Positions 7,895 to 14,699 of a DNA stretch of 64,000 bases are shown here, in pieces. Numbering within the stretch: the first letter of the stretch is position 1; each line of letters begins with the position of its first letter. Source of the DNA: Phenylobacterium deserti (GTDB lineage: Bacteria > Pseudomonadota > Alphaproteobacteria > Caulobacterales > Caulobacteraceae); NCBI GenBank assembly GCA_943332615.1, contig CALQQB010000006.1:1-64000 (forward strand), given 5' to 3'. The notes beneath the pieces were generated by a model. That model made no database searches. It was not told where the DNA came from and saw only the letters and a list, made by a program, of their open reading frames with translations. Position numbers and translations under genes: made by a program.

Positions 7895-8183
7895 ACACCG
7901 CTTGGCTAGCCTGGGTCGCGGCGTTACGGGCGGCCGGCTGGGCCTTGTTGGTGGCGGTAGCGAGGTTTTTATCGACCACCGTGCCGGCCCGGCTGAAGGA
8001 GCCGTTCACGGCGGCCAGGGCCAGGACGATGATCCCGATCGCTGCGGCGATGACTGTCAGCGTCGTGGCGATGGGATGCCGGCGGCGCGAGTCCTGGGCG
8101 TCCTTGCGGCCGCGCTCATAGGCCTCGCGCAGATCGGCGGCTTCATCGCGGCGGATAGTGTCGCGGTCGCTGCAAGACGTCAC
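7833..8183 (-). CDS. small GSR-controlled single-span membrane protein
   Basis: 116 residues: a charged cytoplasmic N-terminus (DEAADLREAYERGRKDAQ), a run of arginines, one membrane helix about residues 37-59 (TLTVIAAAIGIIVLALAAV), then an Ala/Thr-rich periplasmic tail. No known family was recognised. GTG at 8183 is chosen because GGAG lies 8 bases upstream and the promoter at 8214-8238 leaves a ~25-base leader; the longer open frame would start upstream of the promoter. First gene of the operon with the lipid kinase and phosphoesterase, so it may be a membrane anchor or regulator for them. Confidence 0.7.
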   Translation of the reverse strand: MTSCSDRDTIRRDEAADLREAYERGRKDAQDSRRRHPIATTLTVIAAAIGIIVLALAAVNGSFSRAGTVVDKNLATATNKAQPAARNAATQASQAVYDATSKTTTADRTDAAAPPN

Positions 8184-8213
8184 GGCCAAATCTCCGAATA
8201 GATGTCCCCATGC

Positions 8214-8238
8214 AACGGGGAGAGCCGTGCTTGGTTCC
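8214..8238 (-). promoter_or_regulatory. EcfG-type promoter of the membrane protein-lipid kinase-phosphoesterase operon
   Basis: On the plus strand AACG (8214-8217), 16 bases, GTTCC (8234-8238); on the minus strand this is an exact GGAAC-N16-CGTT. The GTG start at 8183 is ~25 bases beyond the expected transcription start. It lies back to back with the plus-strand motif at 8243. Confidence 0.85.
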
Positions 8239-8242
8239 GGCC

Positions 8243-8267
8243 GGAACTGCGAAGCTAGCGGCGCGTT
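8243..8267 (+). promoter_or_regulatory. EcfG-type promoter of the glycine-zipper lipoprotein gene
   Basis: GGAAC (8243-8247), 16 bases, CGTT (8264-8267), an exact consensus match. It starts five bases after the divergent motif, so the intergenic region is a two-way GSR promoter. The start codon at 8309 leaves a ~35-base leader. Confidence 0.85.
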
Positions 8268-8308
8268 TTGTCGCCCTGGGGACAGATCCAGACGGAGACT
8301 CTCGAGTG

Positions 8309-8650
8309 ATGATGAAGCCAATTCTCGCCATGATCGGCGCCGGCATGCTGGCCAGTGCGTGTACGACCACCGGCAACACGGAACGGAACGCCGCAGGCGG
8401 TGCGGCCCTGGGCGCTCTGGCGGGCGCGGCCATTGGCGCGGTCAGCGGCGATGTCGGCGTGGGCACGGGCGCGGCGGTCGGCGCGGCGGTCGGTGGCACG
8501 GTCGGCGCGGTGAAGGGTTGCCGCGAGGACGGCGGCTGCGGCGCGGTCGCGCCCAGCCGGCGTCAGTACTACGACGAGCGCGCGGGCCGCTATTACTACC
8601 GCGATAGCGCGACCGGCCGATATTACTGGGAGAATGGCTCGCCACGCTGA
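8309..8650 (+). CDS. glycine-zipper lipoprotein (GSR-controlled)
   Basis: 113 residues. The signal peptide ends in a lipobox LASAC (Cys ~17), so it is a predicted outer- or inner-membrane lipoprotein. Residues ~30-68 are a glycine zipper (repeated GAALGALAGAA-type units) like that of SlyB/OsmB proteins. The tail is tyrosine-rich (RRQYYDERAGRYYYRDS). Start: ATG 8309, with GGAG about 11 bases upstream; GTG 8306 and ATG 8312 are alternatives. The frame upstream of the promoter is ignored. A stress envelope protein is a reasonable inference from the EcfG promoter. Confidence 0.8.
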   Translation: MMKPILAMIGAGMLASACTTTGNTERNAAGGAALGALAGAAIGAVSGDVGVGTGAAVGAAVGGTVGAVKGCREDGGCGAVAPSRRQYYDERAGRYYYRDSATGRYYWENGSPR

Positions 8651-8734
8651 TGCGGCCAGCGAGGCCTGAAGCCTTGAAGGGACGGCCGGAAATTCTCCGG
8701 TCGCCCGTCCTACTTTGATCGGAATGGGCGGATC

Positions 8735-9178
8735 ATGAAGACTGTGATGATCCTGGGCTTAGCCATGACCGTGGGCCTTGGGGGCTGCGCGAGCGTGGGA
8801 ATGCGCCGCTCCCTCGTGCGCACCGAGCCGACCTGCCAGGACGTGACCACCCCGATCTATTTCGAGCCCAATCAGGCTAGTCTGACCCGGGATGGCCGGC
8901 GCGTGATCGCCGGCGCCGCCGCTGCCGCGCGCGGCTGCACTGTGCAGTCGCTCAGGGTCCTGGGCCTGGCCGACGCGGGTGGCGACGCCACCAGCAACCG
9001 GGTGCTTTCCCGGCGCCGCGCGGAGTCCGTGACCGCTGCGTTGATCGAGGCGAAACTGCCTCCTGCCGAGTTTGCGGTGACCGCGGCCGGCGAGGCCGGC
9101 GCGGAGACCGCCAGCGGCCAGACCCAACCGGTGCGCCGCCGTGTCGACGTGGTGTTGAAGCTCAGCAAGCTGAAATAG
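8735..9178 (+). CDS. OmpA-domain lipoprotein
   Basis: 147 residues. The signal peptide ends at LGGC (lipobox, Cys ~18). The mature part is a compact OmpA-C-like domain: IYFEPNQASLTRDGRRVI resembles the opening beta-strand-helix of the peptidoglycan-binding fold, and NRVLSRRRAESVTAAL resembles its NxxLSxxRAxxV motif. It would anchor the outer membrane to peptidoglycan. No own EcfG motif was found; it lies 84 bases after the glycine-zipper gene and could be read through from promoter 8243-8267. Confidence 0.78.
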   Translation: MKTVMILGLAMTVGLGGCASVGMRRSLVRTEPTCQDVTTPIYFEPNQASLTRDGRRVIAGAAAAARGCTVQSLRVLGLADAGGDATSNRVLSRRRAESVTAALIEAKLPPAEFAVTAAGEAGAETASGQTQPVRRRVDVVLKLSKLK

Positions 9179-9210
9179 CGGCCTGGGCCCACGCACCTCA
9201 AACAGAAAAG

Positions 9211-9231
9211 AGCGGGGCCCAGGGCCCCGCT
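9211..9231. terminator. GC hairpin after the OmpA-like gene
   Basis: AGCGGGGCCC (9211-9220) and GGGCCCCGCT (9222-9231) are perfect complements. CACCT/AGGTG extends the stem outwards. Read on the minus strand the stem is followed by CTTTTCTGTTT, so it may terminate in both directions. Confidence 0.55.
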
Positions 9232-9253
9232 CAGGTGTGCATCATCGAGAAAA

Positions 9254-9329
9254 GGGTGCGGAGACGGCAGACTGGCGTGCTCGCCAGCCTCAAGTCGGGG
9301 GGGGGGGGGGCGTCGCCGCCTCCGCACCC
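9254..9329. repeat. 15-bp inverted repeat enclosing a hairpin and a G14 run
   Basis: Arms GGGTGCGGAGACGGC (9254-9268) and GCCGCCTCCGCACCC (9315-9329) match at 14 of 15 positions. Inside lie the hairpin CTGGCG-TGCT-CGCCAG and 14 consecutive G (9297-9310). Could be a small structured RNA or a degenerate miniature element. Confidence 0.5.
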
Positions 9330-9440
9330 ATAATAACTTGCAGGTCCGCGAAGCGTTCCACGCCCAAATCAAAGTTTTCGAAGAGCCTCGCGAGCCCTCC
9401 CCGGACCTGGGGTTCGCCGCAACAAACACTGGGGCACGAC

Positions 9441-9480
9441 ATGAATAGGCGCCGCTCCGTCAGGAGCGACGCCTATTCAT
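9441..9480 (-). terminator. 18-bp hairpin downstream of phyR
   Basis: Arms 9441-9458 and 9463-9480 pair at 17 of 18 positions around a GTCA loop. It lies 52 bases beyond the phyR stop on the minus strand. No T-run follows, so Rho-independent termination is uncertain; a 3'-end stabilising structure is possible. Confidence 0.5.
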
Positions 9481-9531
9481 TCGGAGCGAGGGTCGGACGC
9501 GCGGGTGATCAACCCGTACGCCTTCCGCGCG

Positions 9532-10332
9532 TCAGGCGGCCTGCTTGGACGCCTTGCGCGGGTGGAAGAACAGCGCCTGGCCGATCGCCGCCTTCACCGT
9601 TTCCGGCTGGAAGGGCTTGGTGATCAGAAAGGTGGGTTCCGGCCGCTCCCCGGTCAGCAGCCGCTCGGGGAAGGCGGTGATAAAGATCACCGGCACGTCG
9701 TGGCGCGCCAGGATGTCCTTTACCGCATCGATGCCGGATGAGCCGTCGGCCAGCTGGATGTCGGCCAGCACCAGGCCCGGCGTCTTGCGGTTGATCGAGT
9801 CGATCGCCTCGGTCCGGGTGGCGGCGATATCGACCACGGTGTGGCCGAGCTCGGTCACCAGGGCTTCGATGTCCGCGGCGATCACGGGCTCGTCCTCGAT
9901 GATAAGTACGTCGGTGGCCAGTTCGGCGTCGATCTCGGTCTGGGCGGCGGAGATCAGATGTTCCAACTCGGCGAAGTCAGCGTCCAGGATCTGTGCGGCC
10001 TCCGAGGGGGTGAAGCCTTCCAGCGCCGTCAGCAGGAAAGCCTGCCGCGAACGCGGGGCGATCCGCATCAGTCGGCGCGTGGGATCATCACTGTAGGTGT
10101 CGTCCTCGCCCCGCTCCTCAAGCTGGGCTCCCGAGGTGCACCAGATGGCGTGGAACACGTGATAGAGCGCCACCCGCGGTGTGAGGGAGTCCTCAAGGGT
10201 CCGCTCGCCGGCCGCCAGGGCCTCGAGCGCCACCCGGACATAGTGATCGCCAGTGGCCTGGTCGCCGGTCAGGGCGCGCGCGTAGCGCCGCACATAGGGA
10301 AGATGCGGCGCCAGTCGGGCTAGTAGACTCAA
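9532..10332 (-). CDS. phyR: anti-anti-sigma response regulator PhyR
   Basis: Master switch of the alphaproteobacterial general stress response: when phosphorylated it binds NepR and frees EcfG. 266 residues. The N-terminal ~135 are the sigma-like domain (LARLAPHLPYVRRYARAL; APRSRQAFLLTALEGFT), and ~141-260 are the receiver, with acidic pocket EDE at 146-148, phospho-Asp191 in LADIQLADG, and the FATGUY-type segment ITAFPERL...ITKPF. The start is TTG at 10332: GGAGG lies 8 bases upstream and the protein then begins SLLARLAPH as in known PhyR. It is divergent from nepR-ecfG and carries its own EcfG promoter at 10416-10440. Confidence 0.96.
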   Translation of the reverse strand: MSLLARLAPHLPYVRRYARALTGDQATGDHYVRVALEALAAGERTLEDSLTPRVALYHVFHAIWCTSGAQLEERGEDDTYSDDPTRRLMRIAPRSRQAFLLTALEGFTPSEAAQILDADFAELEHLISAAQTEIDAELATDVLIIEDEPVIAADIEALVTELGHTVVDIAATRTEAIDSINRKTPGLVLADIQLADGSSGIDAVKDILARHDVPVIFITAFPERLLTGERPEPTFLITKPFQPETVKAAIGQALFFHPRKASKQAA

Positions 10333-10415
10333 GGGTGACCCCTCCCGTTTCAGTATGAAGCTGGCAGCCCCCCGAGGAAAACGCTCCCCTTGGCTTGCGG
10401 CCATCATGATACGAA

Positions 10416-10440
10416 AACGTCTGTTGAGGGAACCGGTTCC
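10416..10440 (-). promoter_or_regulatory. EcfG-type promoter of phyR
   Basis: Plus-strand AACG (10416-10419), 16 bases, GTTCC (10436-10440) is an exact minus-strand GGAAC-N16-CGTT. It gives phyR a ~75-base leader and a positive feedback loop. Confidence 0.88.
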
Positions 10441-10480
10441 CAAGGACGAAAGCTTTCCGCATTTTACGTTGCGTCAGACG

Positions 10481-10506
10481 GGAACCCGAGGCGAGGCAAG
10501 TGCGTT
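10481..10506 (+). promoter_or_regulatory. EcfG-type promoter of nepR-ecfG
   Basis: GGAAC (10481-10485), 17 bases, CGTT (10503-10506), an exact match. It lies 40 bases from the divergent phyR motif. Its position rules out nepR starts upstream of ~10512 for this transcript. Confidence 0.88.
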
Positions 10507-10564
10507 GAACGACCACGAGAATAGCGAGAGGGGGCGGCCTTCGCGTGAGCGGGGCGCCGACAAG

Positions 10565-10771
10565 ATGATCGAACAGCGTCCGTTACCTGAGCGCCGGAAG
10601 GCCTCCGCAGCCCTGGATGAAGCCCGCCTGCGCCAGCAAGCGATTGGCGTCCGACTTCGCCAGATATTTGATGAAGTGGTCAATGAGGATGTCCCGGACG
10701 AGTTCCTGGAAATCCTGCGCCGGGCCGACGCGCGCGCCGCCGATGAGCGCGGTTCCGGAGGCGGCCAATGA
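10565..10771 (+). CDS. nepR: anti-sigma factor NepR
   Basis: 68-residue anti-sigma factor that holds EcfG inactive until PhyR-P binds it. The core helices are recognisable: IGVRLRQIFDEVVNEDVPDE followed by FLEILRRAD, the conserved NepR family segment (usually IGxxLRxxYDxVVxExVPDRFxxLL). ATG 10565 is chosen because the promoter -10 lies at 10503-10506 and the domain begins soon after; the open frame runs further upstream through the promoter. It overlaps ecfG by four bases (ATGA), giving coupled, near-stoichiometric expression. Confidence 0.9.
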   Translation: MIEQRPLPERRKASAALDEARLRQQAIGVRLRQIFDEVVNEDVPDEFLEILRRADARAADERGSGGGQ

Positions 10772-11376
10772 GCGAAGCCCGCAACAGAGTTCGCCCCGCG
10801 CGCACGGACGCGGAAGACGCCGCTTTCAAGCGCGAACTCGTCAAGCTTATCCCGCATCTTCGTGCCTTCGCCCGCACCCTGTGCGGTGATCCCACTGCGG
10901 CCGACGATCTGGCGCAGGACGCCATGATCAAGGCCTGGGACGCCCGCGCCAGCTTCCAGATGGGCACCAACATGAAGGCCTGGACCTTCATGATCCTGCG
11001 CAACCAGTTCTATTCGGAGAAGCGCCGCTCATGGCGTCAGATCCAGCTTGACCAGGACGCCGCCGAGCGCACGTTGGTCGCGGTCGATAATCCTGAGGCG
11101 CCCGTCGCCCTCGACGAGCTGCGCCTGGGCTTGGCCATGCTGCCGGCGGAGCAGCGCGAAGCACTGATCCTCGTCGGGGCGGGCGGGTTCGCTTATGAGG
11201 AGGCGGCGGAAATCTGTGGCTGCGCGGTCGGCACGGTGAAGAGCCGGGTCAGCCGGGCTAGGCGAGCTCTGCACGGCATCCTGGAGACCGGGTCTTACGA
11301 CCGGGACGGCGGATCAGCTGGGGACGCCATGCGTTCTATCCTGGCCGATGCGGAGCGGTTAAGCACCGTCAGGTAG
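10768..11376 (+). CDS. ecfG: ECF sigma factor EcfG (SigT)
   Basis: 202-residue ECF15-type sigma factor that directs RNA polymerase to GGAAC-N16/17-CGTT promoters. Region 2: LIPHLRAFARTLCGDPTAAD then DLAQDAMIKAWDA and TNMKAWTFMILRNQFYSEKR. Region 4: LDELRLGLAMLPAEQREALIL then YEEAAEICGCAVGTVKSRVSRAR. Start codon overlaps the nepR stop. The nepR-ecfG-phyK order beside divergent phyR is the same as in Caulobacter crescentus (from memory). Six matching promoters lie within 8 kb, one of them its own. Confidence 0.95.
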   Translation: MSEARNRVRPARTDAEDAAFKRELVKLIPHLRAFARTLCGDPTAADDLAQDAMIKAWDARASFQMGTNMKAWTFMILRNQFYSEKRRSWRQIQLDQDAAERTLVAVDNPEAPVALDELRLGLAMLPAEQREALILVGAGGFAYEEAAEICGCAVGTVKSRVSRARRALHGILETGSYDRDGGSAGDAMRSILADAERLSTVR

Positions 11377-11389
11377 GTCGGACGGCGGC

Positions 11390-13099
11390 ATGGTGCGCTT
11401 ACGCAGTGGTTCGCTGAGTACAATCCGGGTCCGCCTCACCGCGGCTCTGGCGGCAGCCCTGTTGCCTGTGCTGGTGCTGGGCGGCCTCCAGTCGGCGATC
11501 GGATTTCAGCGCGAGGGGCGCGAGCTGCGCCAGAACCTGGGGCTCGCGGCCGAGCGCAGCGCCGCCACCGCTCGGGCGCGTATGGAGGGCGCCAACGTCC
11601 TCCTGGAGACCCTGGCCCCAGGCGCGGTGGGATATCAGTGCGCCCAGCGCCTGGCCCAGGTGACCGCCCGCATACCGGGCTATCTGAACCTGATCCGTTT
11701 CGATCGGCGGGGTCGTCTGATCTGCGCCGCCGACGATGTGCCCGAAGACCTGCAACGCGGGGCGCGAGCCTGGTTCGTCCAGCTCAAGAGTGGCAAGGAA
11801 ATCGCCATCACGCGCGACCCGGGACCGGCCTATGCGCCGGAACCCGCAATCCTGACCGCCGCGCGCGCCGTTGACGACGCCGGCGCCTTCGACGGCGCCT
11901 TCGCCGCGGTGATCTCGCTCTCAAGTCTGCAGCCGCGGGTCACCGACCCCAGCCTGCCCAAGGGCGCCGAGGTGGGGCTGGCGGAGAAGAGCGGCCGCTA
12001 CATCACCATGACCGACGCCAGCGCTTTCCCGCGCCTGCCGACCAACTGGCGGGCCAAGGTCGCCGCCAGCGGCACACTGGTCTGGTACGGTGAGGACGCC
12101 ATGGGCCGCCGGCGGGTCTATTCCGCCGCCCCAGTGGTGAGCGACGAAGTCTATGTCGTGCTGTCGGCTAAATCGTCGGGGATTCTCTCCTGGGCCAGGC
12201 TGAACCCGCTCACCAGCATCGCCTTCCCGCTGCTGACCTTCCTGCTGGCGCTGGTGGCGGTGACGGTGGTCGCCGATCGGGTGGTGATCCGCTGGATCGC
12301 CTATCTGCAGCGGATCGCGGCGCTCTATGCCCGCGGCCGGTTCAGCGTGCGCCCGGTGCAGGCCGAACAGATGCCGCCAGAGATCCGCGAACTGGCCGAG
12401 ACCCTGGAGGACATGGCCGACGCTATCGCCGGCCGCGACGCCTCCCTGCGCGACAGTCTCGCCCAGAAGGACGAGCTGATGCGCGAGATCCACCACCGGG
12501 TGAAGAACAACCTGCAGGTCATCTCCAGCCTGCTGAACATGCAGCAGCGGGCGCTGTCCGACCCGGCCGCGCGCTCGGCGATGAGCGACACCCGTCAGCG
12601 GATCACGGCGCTCGCCCTGATCTATCGCGCCCTCTACCAGGGTCCCGACCTCAAGCGAGTCGATCTGCGGCCGTTCCTGGAGGAACTGACCGCTCAGCTG
12701 GTCTCGGGTGAGTTGCGCCACGGCCGGGCTGTGCGCACCGAGCTGACCGTCGAGCCCTTGGTGATCGACCCGGACAGGCTGGCGCCGCTGGCGCTGTTCG
12801 CCGTGGAGGCCATCACCAACGCCCAAAAGCACGCTTTCGCCGGTCGCGGCGGCACGCTGACACTGAACTTCAAGGTGCGCGGCGGCGAGGCTGAGTTGGA
12901 GATTTCCGACGATGGCGTGGCGGGCGAGGACGCGTTGAGCGCCTCCGGCGTCGGGCGCACCCTGATGACCGCCTTTGCGCGGCAGCTGCGCGGCCGCGCC
13001 GAACTGACGCGCAACGCCGCGGGTGGGGTGACTGCGCGGTTGATCTTCCCGACCCCGTCGGCGGGGGCCGCGCCGCACGGGAACCAGGCGGCGGCGTGA
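11390..13099 (+). CDS. phyK: sensor histidine kinase PhyK (HisKA_2)
   Basis: 569-residue membrane kinase expected to phosphorylate PhyR in response to stress. One membrane helix at ~13-35, a ~230-residue periplasmic sensor region (Cache-like, with paired cysteines in YQCAQRL and LICAADD), a second helix at ~275-300, a HAMP-like linker, then HisKA_2 with EIHHRVKNNLQV (phospho-His ~369) and an HATPase_c domain ending in SGVGRTLMTAF. It begins 13 bases after ecfG, so it is the third gene of the operon, as in Caulobacter. Its last codons contain the EcfG promoter of the next gene. Confidence 0.9.
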   Translation: MVRLRSGSLSTIRVRLTAALAAALLPVLVLGGLQSAIGFQREGRELRQNLGLAAERSAATARARMEGANVLLETLAPGAVGYQCAQRLAQVTARIPGYLNLIRFDRRGRLICAADDVPEDLQRGARAWFVQLKSGKEIAITRDPGPAYAPEPAILTAARAVDDAGAFDGAFAAVISLSSLQPRVTDPSLPKGAEVGLAEKSGRYITMTDASAFPRLPTNWRAKVAASGTLVWYGEDAMGRRRVYSAAPVVSDEVYVVLSAKSSGILSWARLNPLTSIAFPLLTFLLALVAVTVVADRVVIRWIAYLQRIAALYARGRFSVRPVQAEQMPPEIRELAETLEDMADAIAGRDASLRDSLAQKDELMREIHHRVKNNLQVISSLLNMQQRALSDPAARSAMSDTRQRITALALIYRALYQGPDLKRVDLRPFLEELTAQLVSGELRHGRAVRTELTVEPLVIDPDRLAPLALFAVEAITNAQKHAFAGRGGTLTLNFKVRGGEAELEISDDGVAGEDALSASGVGRTLMTAFARQLRGRAELTRNAAGGVTARLIFPTPSAGAAPHGNQAAA

Positions 13100-13105
13100 A
13101 GCGTT
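13080..13105 (+). promoter_or_regulatory. EcfG-type promoter of the entericidin-like gene, inside the phyK 3' end
   Basis: GGAAC (13080-13084), 17 bases, CGTT (13102-13105), an exact match that spans the phyK stop codon. The downstream ATG is at 13145, a ~33-base leader. Confidence 0.85.
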
Positions 13106-13144
13106 GCCAGAGGCATAGATTCAATCCCCTCGGGAGACACCCCC

Positions 13145-13282
13145 ATGCGCAATATCATCGTCCTGGCCATCGTCGCCGCCAGCCTGGCCGTCTCGGCCTG
13201 TAACACCGTGTCCGGCGCTGGCAAGGACGTGAAGTCCGTCGGCGGAGCGGTCACCAGCACCGCTGAGGCCGCCAAGAATTAG
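13145..13282 (+). CDS. entericidin-like small lipoprotein (GSR-controlled)
   Basis: 45 residues: MRNIIVLAIVAASLAVSAC is a lipoprotein signal with the lipobox Cys at 19, followed by NTVSGAGKDVKSVGGAV, the typical entericidin (EcnA/B) mature sequence. Entericidins are small cell-envelope lipoproteins with bacteriolytic or toxin/antitoxin-like proposals in E. coli. The gene has its own EcfG promoter and a following terminator, so it can be made without phyK. A small stress-induced lipoprotein in this position fits the GSR locus of Caulobacter. Confidence 0.82.
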   Translation: MRNIIVLAIVAASLAVSACNTVSGAGKDVKSVGGAVTSTAEAAKN

Positions 13283-13312
13283 GCGAACCCGCCCTCGGAA
13301 TTCATGTGGCCT

Positions 13313-13344
13313 AAGGGCCCTGCGGCGTGAGCGGCGGGGCCTTT
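13313..13344 (+). terminator. terminator after the entericidin-like gene
   Basis: AAGGGCCCTGC (13313-13323) pairs with GCGGGGCCTTT (13334-13344) over 11 positions with two G-U pairs; three T residues close the stem. It ends the GSR operon. Confidence 0.6.
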
Positions 13345-13479
13345 CGTATGACTAGTTGTGAGCGTTCGACGGTTCACTTGAACCGCCGATCGCTCAAGAC
13401 TCTTGCCAAAAGACAGACCCTTCGTCGCGCTGAGCCGGAACCAACTTCGCCGACGAATGGTCTGGACCAGCGGCTGGGA

Positions 13480-14289
13480 TCAGGCGGCGGAGCGCACGGC
13501 GCCGCGGTCGCCATAGAGGCACGGGCCCACGCGCGCCAGAGTCTCTCCGGGCCTGTCCTTCGCGCCCAGCACCAGACGTCCGCCCGGCGCCAGGGCGGCG
13601 GTAAGCTGGCCCAGCACACGGTCGTGGGCTTGGGGCGCCAGCTGGCCGAGCAGCCCGCGGCACAGCACCAGATCGAACTGGCCGCCGCCGCCGAGGTCAT
13701 CCATCAGGTTCACGCGCCGCCAGCGCACCATCTGGCGCACCCGGGGTGACAGGACGAAGGACTCGCCCACCTTCTCGAAATGTCGAACCAGCATGCGCGC
13801 GGGCAGTCCGCGCTGGACCTCGAACTGGGAATAGAGCCCCGCCTGGGCCTTCTCCAGCGCCCGTTCGGAGAGGTCCGAGGCGAACAGTTCCACCCGGGCC
13901 TCGAGCCCCTGGGTGTCAGCCAGCATCATGGCCAGCGAATAGACTTCCTGGCCGGTCCCGCAGGCCGTGTGCCAGACCCGCACCGGCTCGCCGCCGCGCG
14001 CGCGCGCCAGGTCCGGCAGCACCTGGCCCAGCAGGTGCTCGAACACGGTGTGGTCGCGGAAGAATTCGGGCTCGGGCAAGGCCATGGCCTCGACCGCCGC
14101 CCAGCCCTGGCGCTCGTCGCGCCGGTTCCGGAGCGCCGCAATGAACGCATCGGCGGATTCGTAGCCTTCACGCCGCGCCACGGGCGCCATCCGGCTCTCG
14201 ATCAGGTAGGACCGTTCCGTATCGACCCGCAGGCCGGCCCGCTCCAGGCAGAGCGCGGCGATGTAGGCGAGGTCGCTGGGCGGGATCAT
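13480..14289 (-). CDS. CheR-like methyltransferase with altered motifs
   Basis: 269 residues with CheR architecture: an N-terminal helical domain (LERAGLRVDTERSYLIESR) and a SAM-dependent methyltransferase domain with GTGQEVYSLAM in the SAM-binding position and FDLVLCRGLLGQL in the position of the usual FDLIxCRNVLIYF. The catalytic-region sequence LPEPEFFRD replaces the usual PETxFFRD, and the conserved Asn of CRNV is Gly. It may still bind SAM, but activity is uncertain. The start overlaps the stop of the CheY-like gene (ATGA). No other chemotaxis operon genes follow. Confidence 0.8.
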   Translation of the reverse strand: MIPPSDLAYIAALCLERAGLRVDTERSYLIESRMAPVARREGYESADAFIAALRNRRDERQGWAAVEAMALPEPEFFRDHTVFEHLLGQVLPDLARARGGEPVRVWHTACGTGQEVYSLAMMLADTQGLEARVELFASDLSERALEKAQAGLYSQFEVQRGLPARMLVRHFEKVGESFVLSPRVRQMVRWRRVNLMDDLGGGGQFDLVLCRGLLGQLAPQAHDRVLGQLTAALAPGGRLVLGAKDRPGETLARVGPCLYGDRGAVRSAA

Positions 14290-14654
14290 GCCGCCAGGCC
14301 CAGGTAGCAGAGCTTACCCGCGACGATGCCGCCGTCGAAGGGCTTCATGATGAACTCGTCGGCGCCGGCATCCAGAGCCTCACGGATACGCTCGATCTCG
14401 TTCTCGACCGTGCAGAAGATGACCTTGGGCGTAGCACCGCCCGGCTCGGCGCGCAGCCGGTGCAGGAACTCCATCCCGTCCATCAGCGGCATCCGCCAGT
14501 CCAGCAGAATGGCGTCTGGCATAACAGCGCTGCACCAGGCCAGGGCCTCGAGCCCATCCGACGCCTCAGCCACCTCGAATCCCAGGTCTTCGAGGATTCG
14601 GCGCGAGACTTTGCGGATCACGCGGCTGTCGTCCACGACGAGACAGGTCTTCAA
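14286..14654 (-). CDS. single-domain CheY-like response regulator
   Basis: 122 residues, receiver only. VVDDSRVIRKVSRRILEDLG supplies the acidic pair, ILLDWRMPLMDGMEF holds the phospho-Asp (~54), IFCTVEN contributes the Thr, and FIMKPFDG the conserved Lys. It is the first gene of a pair with the cheR-like gene, which it overlaps. The place between phyK and chpT suggests a signalling cluster for motility or cell cycle, but its partner kinase is not in the window. Confidence 0.88.
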   Translation of the reverse strand: MKTCLVVDDSRVIRKVSRRILEDLGFEVAEASDGLEALAWCSAVMPDAILLDWRMPLMDGMEFLHRLRAEPGGATPKVIFCTVENEIERIREALDAGADEFIMKPFDGGIVAGKLCYLGLAA

Positions 14655-14699
14655 GGCGTTTGCGCTCCGTTTGAGGCCTTCCTTGTCGCGCTTGTTCAG

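Larger units (their letters stand above)
9179..9531. other. 353-base intergenic region with three inverted repeats and a G14 tract
   Basis: No gene is supported here. It contains the GC hairpin at 9211-9231, an imperfect inverted repeat with arms 9254-9268 and 9315-9329 enclosing a smaller hairpin and a run of 14 G (9297-9310), and a large hairpin at 9441-9480. It separates the convergent OmpA-like gene and phyR, so terminators are expected, but the middle element is unexplained. Confidence 0.6.

Noticed and set aside
9335..9359. near-match AACT-N16-GTTCC (minus-strand GGAAC-N16-AGTT)
   Set aside because: The -10 is not CGTT and no minus-strand gene follows within the region.
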